A stretch of DNA of 18,997 bases from Thermodesulfovibrio sp. (lineage in GTDB: Bacteria > Nitrospirota > Thermodesulfovibrionia > Thermodesulfovibrionales > JdFR-85). Both the position numbers and the translations under genes were made by a program. The notes under the pieces were generated by a model that had not been told where the DNA came from, searched no databases, and saw only the letters and a list, made by a program, of their open reading frames with translations. This document shows, piece by piece, positions 1 to 7,300 of this stretch (its first letter is position 1; the number at the start of each line of letters is the position of its first letter). Location of the stretch: positions 1-18,997 of the forward strand of contig JALUAR010000090.1 in NCBI GenBank assembly GCA_027050975.1, read 5' to 3'.

Positions 1-164
1 GTGTTAACAAATGCAATATAGTATTCTATCCCAAATTCTCTCATAACTATAAAACAATTCAAGCAAGTCCTTTTAAAAGGAACAAATTCAAATCGGAAAG
101 TCTGTAACTTCTATAAGAGGGTAAATGCTTTTATCTATGATAAGCAGAATATATTACAGTGCTC

Positions 165-204
165 CTTGCCGAAAGCGCCGACTTTTAGTCGGGATGAAGG
201 CAAG
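165..204. repeat. Palindromic element downstream of the Uma2 gene
   Basis: An imperfect hairpin has an outer stem CTTGCC (165-170) paired with GGCAAG (199-204) and an inner stem CCGAC (178-182) paired with GTCGG (188-192) around a TTTTA loop. It begins with the 12-mer CTTGCCGAAAGC, which recurs in inverse orientation at 12167-12178 beside another GTC-hairpin element. It may be a member of a dispersed palindromic repeat family, and it may also stabilise or end the Uma2 transcript, although no T-tract follows. The stretch 1-164 is AT-rich and I see no gene or clear signal in it. Confidence 0.5.
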
Positions 205-227
205 AAATGTAATAAATTAAGTTTTCC

Positions 228-800
228 TTACATTGGCAAGCCCCGACCTTTGGTCGGGGTTCTTGACTCCCAAATCAAGGAAAACTCAAAGGGAATATTA
301 CACTCTTCTAATTCAAAATCAATCCTTTCTTCAGTAACATCCTTCAATTTTACAAAACGGCCATCTTTCTGCTTATACACCTTGGCTACTTTTAGATCAG
401 GATAGACCAGGATATAAAATTTAACACCTTCTTTTTGATAGATCTCGTACTTCACAAGCTCATCCTTCTGAGCAGTATGCTTTGAGACAATCTCGAATAT
501 TATCTCAGGAGCCTTTGTGATATATTCACCCTCTGGTTCCTCACATATAACAATAATATCAGGACGAACTACCGTATCTTCTGAAACAATCCAGTCTATC
601 TCAAATATTGCCAGGCACTTCTCACACTCTTTAAGTTTATCCATCAATTGCCGGTAAATTGAGCCACTTAATTTCTGATGGGTAATACCTGCACTCGGCG
701 ACATTGCAAAGGGGGTACCCTTTATCAGTTCCCAGTCTCCTTCCCATCTCATGTAATCTTCAACAGTGTAGTGGGGCATGTATTTTTCTGCCAATGGCAT
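228..800 (-). CDS. Uma2-family (DUF820) PD-(D/E)xK nuclease-fold protein
   Basis: The product has 190 residues, the usual size for this family, which carries a restriction-endonuclease-like fold and whose cellular role is generally unknown. The recognisable elements are VVRPDIIVI with Asp81, APEIIFEIVS with Glu99 and Glu103, and the following K-x-Y...GVKFYILVYP segment. Together these match the family's conserved core. No signal peptide is present, so it is cytoplasmic. The ATG at 800 is preceded by GAGAGGAG about 5 nt upstream. The final residues (about 178-190, ESRTPTKGRGLPM) are encoded by a palindromic DNA repeat and are probably not part of the family fold. The gene lies beyond the terminator of the cytochrome cluster and appears to be a separate unit with no functional link to it. 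Such genes are often scattered as solitary copies. I am confident of the family and do not know its target. Confidence 0.85.
   Translation of the reverse strand: MPLAEKYMPHYTVEDYMRWEGDWELIKGTPFAMSPSAGITHQKLSGSIYRQLMDKLKECEKCLAIFEIDWIVSEDTVVRPDIIVICEEPEGEYITKAPEIIFEIVSKHTAQKDELVKYEIYQKEGVKFYILVYPDLKVAKVYKQKDGRFVKLKDVTEERIDFELEECNIPFEFSLIWESRTPTKGRGLPM
241..259. repeat. Perfect palindrome inside the 3' end of the Uma2 gene
   Basis: Two 8-bp arms, CCCCGACC (241-248) and GGTCGGGG (252-259), flank a TTT loop. The sequence resembles the inner CCGAC/GTCGG hairpin of the element at 165-204. It lies within the last codons of the Uma2 reading frame and supplies part of the tail TPTKGRGLPM. It looks like a short mobile palindrome that landed in, or was retained at, the end of the gene. 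Confidence 0.55.
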
Positions 801-833
801 ATATGCTCCTCTCTCTTTTTATAACTTTTTTAT

Positions 834-839
834 ATTATA
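834..839 (-). promoter_or_regulatory. Candidate -10 box for the Uma2 gene
   Basis: On the minus strand a perfect TATAAT lies about 34 nt upstream of the Uma2 start codon, in a very AT-rich stretch. The 6-mer 17 bp upstream (TTTTTC) is a poor -35, so this is supported only by the -10 match and the position. Confidence 0.35.
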
Positions 840-905
840 TCATAACTTTTTATCCTGAAAAAAAATGCGGAACAGATTTCTAACCTTTTCCGGTTGATTA
901 TATTT

Positions 906-920
906 ACAGTCTAAGACTGT
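906..920. repeat. Small inverted repeat ACAGTC-TAA-GACTGT
   Basis: This is a perfect 6-bp inverted repeat with a 3-bp loop between the cytochrome terminator and the Uma2 promoter region. It could be an operator or be incidental. The sequence alone does not decide. Confidence 0.25.
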
Positions 921-947
921 GGGAGAAAATATCGGGATTCCGAACAT

Positions 948-984
948 AAAAAAACGGGTTCAGGGACAGAAACCTGAACCCGTT
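948..984 (-). terminator. Rho-independent terminator of the cytochrome cluster
   Basis: The arms AACGGGTTCAGG (953-964) and CCTGAACCCGTT (973-984) form a perfect 12-bp stem around an 8-nt loop. On the minus strand the stem is followed by a T-run (complement of the A run at 948-954). It starts about 40 nt after the stop codon of the 11-heme cytochrome and marks the end of the minus-strand gene run. Confidence 0.9.
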
Positions 985-1023
985 ACATAGTCAATTTTAT
1001 AAATCTTTGCTATATTACTCCCA

Positions 1024-4000
1024 TTAGTAGTAATAATTTGGACTTACAAACTTTCCGCCCGTGTGCTCTCCTGAGCAACCTGACATGTTAGCTCCAATGG
1101 CTGGTGGCGTTCCAGTGAAACATCCTACCTGAGAACCATTAGTTTGTCCAAGGGTATGTCCTGCCCAGCTATTACCATTCATGAATCTTATACCCATTGG
1201 GTCGTTCCCTTTACTACCCTTTCCAAGATTTGACCCGTGTATTCCAGCCACCTCACCGCCACCGTGACAGTTCATACAACCGATATTTCTGTAGCCACCC
1301 TGACCTGTCTCAGCCTGAGTTGCCGTACATTTAGTCCTCATAGCACCACCAAGGTGGCTTACTCTAGAAAATGTTTCATTAGCGTCACCATTTATACCAG
1401 GGGTAGTGTTAGAACCCCATCCGTAGACATCAGCCCTGTGGCAGTTCACACAGAAATTGGCTGCTATATAAGATTTTGTTGTGTCAGCATTCTGATTAGG
1501 CTGAATGGTTCCAGCGCCAGCTGTTGTAACTGTAACTGTCTTATCCATTCCCTTCAGTATCCACGGCTGTGCTGAGCCGTGAGGGCCACGTGCACCAGTA
1601 CCTGAATTATTGTCATGACAATCAGTACAGGTTACAAGGCTTTGTGCTGTCCAGCCATCCACGAAATTGTTATCCAATCCTGTAAATGGTCCACCTGGTG
1701 CATTATCGTCTTTCCTGTAGTTGCTGTTCTGCCAGTCATTGTTCAAATTGTCAGCGGGTTGATTCTTGCCTGTCGCAAATAATGGATGATAAGCATAATT
1801 AGTTGTACTGAACTGAGCCTGAATATTAGGGATTGTATTCCAGTTGTTTTGATAGACTCCTCCACCATTGAAATTATTATCCATATCCTGCTCACTTGCA
1901 AGATTGGTTTTGTTAATCGTTGCATTGTGGCACTGGAAGCATGTATCATACTGTGTTGCCTGCTTCAAAAGTCCTGCAGTTGAACCTCCATGTACTCTTG
2001 CATTGCCAGCACCATCTCCGTGACAATCAAAACATGTGGCACCTGCACTGTGATTAAATGTTGATTTCCAAGGTGTATAAGTATCAGGAGCTGGCTGGTT
2101 ATCTGTAAATGGTATAGGAGTGGTTGGGTTGTGACAATTAAAACAATAATCTTCAGAACCAAACACAACACCTTCAAAAGGAGAGTCTAGTTGGTTGTTT
2201 ACATGATTCAGTTTTGGTTCCTGGTGACACTGATTACAGTCAGTCCTTAAAGTAGCATCTGTAGCAGTAGCCACATCATAAGCAAGATGTCCAATATTTA
2301 CGTTAAACTCCCCAATTACAGCTCTTCTGGTAGGAACTCCATCCCCTGCATCTACACTGTTTGAGTGGCAGTTTGCACACTTTTCTGAACCAACACCCCA
2401 TTGAGGTGTTGTGGTGCCAGTGCCTCCATGACAACTTACATTAATACAGGAAGATGTTGTAGGATTAGTAACCTGTGCAAAAACATCATCTATTCCTGCA
2501 TCAAACACATTATTAGCATTCTTATCATAAAATCCACCTTTAATACCTGTTGAACCTGTAGCCATCTGGATGTTTCCATTCCTATGGCCATAATCAGCAC
2601 TTGTTTCGGTTGCGGGTGCTGTATGACAGGTTGAACAAACAAAATTGTAATGCACCTCATGATCTCCTACAACAGCACCTGCAGGATTGTTTCTTGTAGT
2701 GGTATCCTCAGGTGGATAGTAATGGCAGTCGCTACAACTGTCTATTTTGTAAGCATCTACATTCGTAGTATCATATCTCTTGATAGTAGGGTTGTTTGGG
2801 TCATAAACGGTAGAACACACTCCATCAGCCTTCGCATAGAAGGATACTCTGCCCATTGAGGTAACAGGAGGAGTATATGTGGTTCCACTTGCATACCAGT
2901 TAACTTTGTCAGTTGACCACATCGGGTTAGAACCACCAGTGCCGCCCAGTGTGACAGTAACTGTTACAGGCCCTGTGATTATATGTGGTAAAGGATCAAG
3001 AGAAACAGAAGCTGTTTCAGTACATGTATTAACATTTATTAAATTAGATGAATAATTAAAAGATCTGCCTAAATCAGGAGATTTTACACCAATATTAGTT
3101 ACAACACTCTGTATGGTTTTACCACCTTGACCCATTGGAATATCATATACTATATAAATATATTTAGGTGTTCCAGCAGTAATAGTTCTATCTGCTACAG
3201 TACCTCCTGTTAAGTTTATTGTTTGTACGCTTCCATACCATTCAGTGGTTGATCCAATAAGAACAGCGGATGGGGGAAGAGTATTTTGTGCCACGGTATC
3301 AATATATATATGTGCTGTTAATTTTGTTGCTGTGCCATTATCTTCAATAGTTAAAGAAGTAAGTTCAAGTTGGTTGTCTCCTGCTCCATAGTTTGTTGCA
3401 TCTACCTGAAATCTCTGCATAAGTACACCTGTAGCTCCTTCATTTACTGAAGCGGTTTGTATAGGTGTGTTTGCTGAAACAGTAAGCACATCACCGGTAA
3501 TATCAACTTCATCCCATACATACTTTGCTACAGTGTCCCTAATTCGCCATTGACAGTTACCTGCTGTTCTTGTGAGTTTGAAAGCAATGTAAGAGTTTGC
3601 TGGAACTCTTCCAGAAATACTACTCAAATCAACAGTATGAGAGGTCTTATTTGCATCCACACTTAAAATTGTCTTTGAAACAGATCCAAGTGAAGTAAAT
3701 GTACCACCTGTTACATACCCAAGTTCATAGGTAAATGTACTATCGCAACCAGCTCTGTCTTCATATATAGCAGTATGAGAAACGCCTGTAATAAGCTTAT
3801 CGATTGTAATTTGAGTAGTATCTATTAAAAGATAAACCATTCCCGTACCATTTGTTGTAACCCTATCTCCAGTACACTCCGTAGCTGAACTCTGCGTAGT
3901 TACAGGAGCAGTCGGTTGAGAGCCACAATTGATATTATCTGTCGTAATACCACCAAGAGTTTGTTGACCATTAGGAGACCAGTAACTAACTCTTTGAATA

Positions 4001-4140
4001 GATTCAGATTTTCCAGCAAACGCTGTCACAAACATCACCACCAGGACGGCCATGAGAGCCGTCCTTAATAATTTCAGATTTGAGATTGCAGATTTGAGAT
4101 TTAAAATATTATAAATCCTCCTTCCAAAGATTCCTCCCAT
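1024..4140 (-). CDS. Large secreted cytochrome c, 11 potential hemes, beta-rich N-terminal half
   Basis: Heme motifs occupy only the C-terminal half: ten CxxCH and one CxxxxCH (CINVSCH, followed by CANCH as in Geobacter-type paired modules). The N-terminal ~430 residues after the signal have no heme motif and are rich in Thr, Val and Gly, like immunoglobulin or adhesin-type beta domains. I cannot name that part. The frame is open up to 4353, but I chose the ATG at 4140: GAGG lies 6 nt upstream, and the product MGGIFGRRIY...LMAVLVVMFVTAFA-GKS makes a plausible Sec signal. Starting at 4353 would put about 72 low-complexity residues, encoded by a 9-bp repeat array, in front of the export signal. 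A shorter alternative starts at 4053 but lacks a charged n-region. This is the last gene before the terminator. It is probably periplasmic or extracellular, with electron transfer inferred from heme content. Confidence 0.85.
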   Translation of the reverse strand: MGGIFGRRIYNILNLKSAISNLKLLRTALMAVLVVMFVTAFAGKSESIQRVSYWSPNGQQTLGGITTDNINCGSQPTAPVTTQSSATECTGDRVTTNGTGMVYLLIDTTQITIDKLITGVSHTAIYEDRAGCDSTFTYELGYVTGGTFTSLGSVSKTILSVDANKTSHTVDLSSISGRVPANSYIAFKLTRTAGNCQWRIRDTVAKYVWDEVDITGDVLTVSANTPIQTASVNEGATGVLMQRFQVDATNYGAGDNQLELTSLTIEDNGTATKLTAHIYIDTVAQNTLPPSAVLIGSTTEWYGSVQTINLTGGTVADRTITAGTPKYIYIVYDIPMGQGGKTIQSVVTNIGVKSPDLGRSFNYSSNLINVNTCTETASVSLDPLPHIITGPVTVTVTLGGTGGSNPMWSTDKVNWYASGTTYTPPVTSMGRVSFYAKADGVCSTVYDPNNPTIKRYDTTNVDAYKIDSCSDCHYYPPEDTTTRNNPAGAVVGDHEVHYNFVCSTCHTAPATETSADYGHRNGNIQMATGSTGIKGGFYDKNANNVFDAGIDDVFAQVTNPTTSSCINVSCHGGTGTTTPQWGVGSEKCANCHSNSVDAGDGVPTRRAVIGEFNVNIGHLAYDVATATDATLRTDCNQCHQEPKLNHVNNQLDSPFEGVVFGSEDYCFNCHNPTTPIPFTDNQPAPDTYTPWKSTFNHSAGATCFDCHGDGAGNARVHGGSTAGLLKQATQYDTCFQCHNATINKTNLASEQDMDNNFNGGGVYQNNWNTIPNIQAQFSTTNYAYHPLFATGKNQPADNLNNDWQNSNYRKDDNAPGGPFTGLDNNFVDGWTAQSLVTCTDCHDNNSGTGARGPHGSAQPWILKGMDKTVTVTTAGAGTIQPNQNADTTKSYIAANFCVNCHRADVYGWGSNTTPGINGDANETFSRVSHLGGAMRTKCTATQAETGQGGYRNIGCMNCHGGGEVAGIHGSNLGKGSKGNDPMGIRFMNGNSWAGHTLGQTNGSQVGCFTGTPPAIGANMSGCSGEHTGGKFVSPNYYY
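4075..4101. repeat. Two tandem 13-bp direct repeats (CAGATTTGAGATT)
   Basis: CAGATTTGAGATT occurs at 4075-4087 and again at 4089-4101, separated by one G. On the coding strand the repeat encodes part of the charged region of the signal peptide (NLKSAISNLKLL). The low-complexity sequence is more typical of intergenic DNA than of a cytochrome leader, which keeps open a start at 4053. Confidence 0.6.
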
Positions 4141-4145
4141 GACCG

Positions 4146-4154
4146 TCCTCACCT
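4146..4154 (-). promoter_or_regulatory. Ribosome binding site deciding the start at 4140
   Basis: The coding strand reads AGGTGAGGA, with GAGG placed 6 nt before the ATG at 4138-4140. This is better spaced than the GAGG one base before the ATG at 4353, where only GGGGG sits at a suitable distance. Confidence 0.5.
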
Positions 4155-4163
4155 CACTTTCTT

Positions 4164-4235
4164 TTGCGTTTATTGCGTTAATCGTGTTTATCGGGTTTGT
4201 TGCGTTCATTGAGTTAATTGCGTTTGTTGCGTTAA
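4164..4235. repeat. Degenerate 9-bp tandem repeat array (consensus TTGCGTTNA, 8 copies)
   Basis: Eight consecutive 9-bp units fit TTGCGTTNA, for example TTGCGTTTA, TTGCGTTAA, TTGCGTTCA and TTGAGTTAA, with two divergent TCG-type units in the middle. Because 9 is a multiple of 3, the array stays open on both strands and creates false coding signal: an Asn/Ile-rich peptide on the minus strand and a hydrophobic peptide on the plus strand. It lies between the 38-heme and 11-heme genes. Confidence 0.8.
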
Positions 4236-4243
4236 TCGGGCTG

Positions 4244-4273
4244 GAGGATGCAGGGGGGGTGCCCTGCATCCTC
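4244..4273 (-). promoter_or_regulatory. Stable 12-bp hairpin between two cytochrome genes
   Basis: GAGGATGCAGGG (4244-4255) pairs perfectly with CCCTGCATCCTC (4262-4273) across a 6-nt loop. There is no T-tract, so it is not a standard terminator. In the transcript it lies about 90 nt after the stop of the 38-heme gene and about 100 nt before the preferred start of the 11-heme gene. There it could protect the upstream mRNA or adjust expression of the downstream gene. Confidence 0.55.
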
Positions 4274-4364
4274 TCGTTTGTCTTTATGTCAGCCTTTCTG
4301 ATCCTGTTCATCCTTCCTGTTGTCTCCCTTTTCATTTCAGTTCTCACTCTCATTCCTCACCCCC

Positions 4365-7300
4365 TTACTGTCCCGCCGTTGCAGGATCCTGCCAGCCTGG
4401 TGAGTCTTTGAAGTGACAGCTGACATTTGAGCACGACTTGAAGTTCACTGTCGATGATGTACCGGGCACGCCGTTGTACACAGGAGCATTAGGTCCGAAC
4501 TGGTATGCAGGGTCAATCTCTATATGTCTATTTGCTGGTGCACTGTCACCTGTTTCGTGGGTTGCATTATAGTGGCACACACCACAGATTGCCTGCCACT
4601 TGGCATCACCGAACTGGTCGTTCTGAGGATCAAGAGTGTAACCTGTCAGGTTGAGCAGGTGCTGCACATGTTTAGCATGGGCTCCTTTACTCTCGCCCAC
4701 TCCATCCATGTAGGCATATCCATCACCAGGTGTTGGAGGATAACCATGACAGGTATTACAATCACCACTTGGCTTAAAGGCTTCACCGTTGATTACAGTA
4801 TCACCACTGTGGCTGTGACATGTGGTACACCTGGACCCACTGTTATGACCATCACCACTGGTTGCGGTATAGTGGCTTGTACTTGCATGACAGACATTAC
4901 ACACGCCATCATACGGAGCACTGGACTTCGCATAATCTGTTCCTGTAGCATTGTTCGTAAACACTGGTGAGGCTGTTGAAGCAGGTGTTCCATAGGCATC
5001 CGCCTTGTCTTTGGTCACACTTGCATGCACCATGTAGATGTTGCTGTCACCATGAGGATCATGACAGTCAAAGCAGAGTGAGCCGCCGTCATTGGTTGCG
5101 CCATGTTTTGCACCATAATGGTATTTGTCTATCTTGAGTGTTGAGTTCTTCAGTGCAAGTGGGCCTGCGCCGTCAGGGTCATAACCGGCTGAGCCTGTCT
5201 GGTGACAGACGAAGCAGACATCATTCCAGCCATTTCCACCCACATTGTAGTTGGCAAGGCGGAATGGATTGGTAGCAGTTCCATGTGCAACTGTATTATC
5301 ATGGCAGTACTCACAGGTCAGTCCAGCACCGGAATTACCCGATACATTATAGGTTCCTGTGGCAGCCAAACCATGACCTGTGGATGTCCACTCTGTGGAA
5401 TCCAGCCTTGCTGTGGTACCATTGTTAAATGTGTAGTCATCAACATCACCCGTGCCAACATGGCAGTCAGCACATGAAAGGGTTGCACCCCACTGTGCAT
5501 TGTTGCCACCGTGGCAGGCGATGGTTGAACAGGTTCCGCCTGATGCGTTGTAGGTATATGATCCAATATCAGCACCGCTCACATCATAGGTCTTGTTCAG
5601 GTGGTTTGCAGGTGTTGCAATGGCATTTGTTGCATCAACAGTGGAGTCATGGCATTTTACACAACCGAAGTTCCAGGGGGCACCGGTATGTTTGGCATGG
5701 CTGTTCGCCTTAGGCGTACCATTCGTGTATGAAGGACCTGTTGGAGGCCCGTCATGACAGTCAGAACAACTGAGGTTTGTTGTCACACCCCATGTCACGG
5801 CAGTGTTAGGTGCAGTGTATGGTCCGGTCAGTGATGTACCTTTACTGTGACAGTAGAGATCAGAACACTGTCCGCTTGCATAGTTATTACCCGGAGAGGC
5901 ATCGCCGTCGTATGTTGCGTTAATGGTTACATCCTTTGTTCCGTTTACATGTAATACATAATCAACGATTGTCCTGTCACCTGACACTGTAGAGGTATGA
6001 CATGTATCACATGTCTTATTAGCCATTATTGTACCTTTATTTATATGGGCTGTATGGCTTCCTGATGCCATTGTGTTCGGTGTTGCTGCGGCATTGTTGT
6101 TATGACAACCGGTACAGTCTGTTGGCAGTGTTGCCGTTGCCCAATCAACCGACACATTCGGTGCTCCTCCGTTACCATCACTGTGGCAGTACAGAGAAGA
6201 ACATGCCTTTGTTCCACTATCAAATGTACCGGCAGAATTGAGTGTATCAAAAGCCACATCCTTTGTGTGGTTTACGTGCATTGTTTTGTCTGCTATGGTT
6301 ACACCGTCCGTTGTGGTTGCATTATGACACTTTGAACAGTTAAATGCATACTTTGGTGTTGTTGCTGTACCGACGTGTGCTGAGTGCTTGCCCGAAGCCA
6401 TCGGTGTTCCTGATGCTGCAGTATAGTTATGACATCCAGCACAGTCAAGGCTGCCCTGAGCCATAGCCCAGTTCACAGACACATTAGGTGTACCACCGTT
6501 ACCATCGCTGTGGCAGTACACGGAAGAACATGTTCCGTCTGTATACTGGAAGTCGCCTGTGCCATTGCTACCCTGGTCAGTAAATACATTGGTACCTGCT
6601 GTGTAGGTTCCACCGCCTGCCACTGTTGCATCAAAGGCAACCTCTGCCACCTGATTGGTGCCAGCCTTTCCACCGGCATGGCTTACGCCATTGTGACAGA
6701 CTGCGCAGCTGAATACATAATTAGCAGTTGTCGAGTTGTTTGCTGCAGTTGTCCTGTCAGTGGTTGTGGCATTCGTAGCCGATGCATAATGCGTAGAGTG
6801 ACGTCCTGCAAGGGAATTATTTACATCATGACAGTCTCCGCATGCTACAGTGCCACCCCACTGAGGAGTACCTGTTCCATGACAGTAAGTGGATGAACAA
6901 CTCTTTGTGCCTGCCGTATATGTACCCCCGTCAGCAAAGACCACATCTTTTAATGTATTGACATGCTTACCGCCGACAATGTCCAGATTACCAGCGGCAT
7001 CTACTGTCTGGGAATGACACTTATTACATGATGTGGTATCTGCTCCAAGCGAACTGATATGAGTAGAATGGCTGTTTGCATCCACAGCACCGGCACCTGC
7101 ATTGGCATAGTCAGGTTCACCTACCTGGCTTGTCCCGCTCGTACCATGGCAGGACTTACATGTAAGTGTGCCATTGTCCGTACCCCAGTTCGGAGTTGCA
7201 TACTGTCCCACTGTAGAGCCTGTATCATTCACCTTACCATTACTATGGCAGTAAACATTTGAACAGGAACCAAAACCGTTACCGGGAGTATTGGTTGGCA

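Noticed and set aside
166..405. Plus-strand open frame of 79 codons
   Set aside because: It overlaps the 3' end of the Uma2 gene and its palindromes, with no ribosome site or known family.
1024..1150. CSGEH near the C-terminus of the 11-heme protein as a twelfth heme site
   Set aside because: It lacks the second cysteine before His, so it does not meet CxxCH; the nearby cysteines more likely form a disulfide.
4139..4411. Plus-strand open frame giving a hydrophobic 90-residue peptide that looks like membrane segments
   Set aside because: The hydrophobic stretch is the 9-bp repeat array read on the other strand, not an evolved membrane protein.
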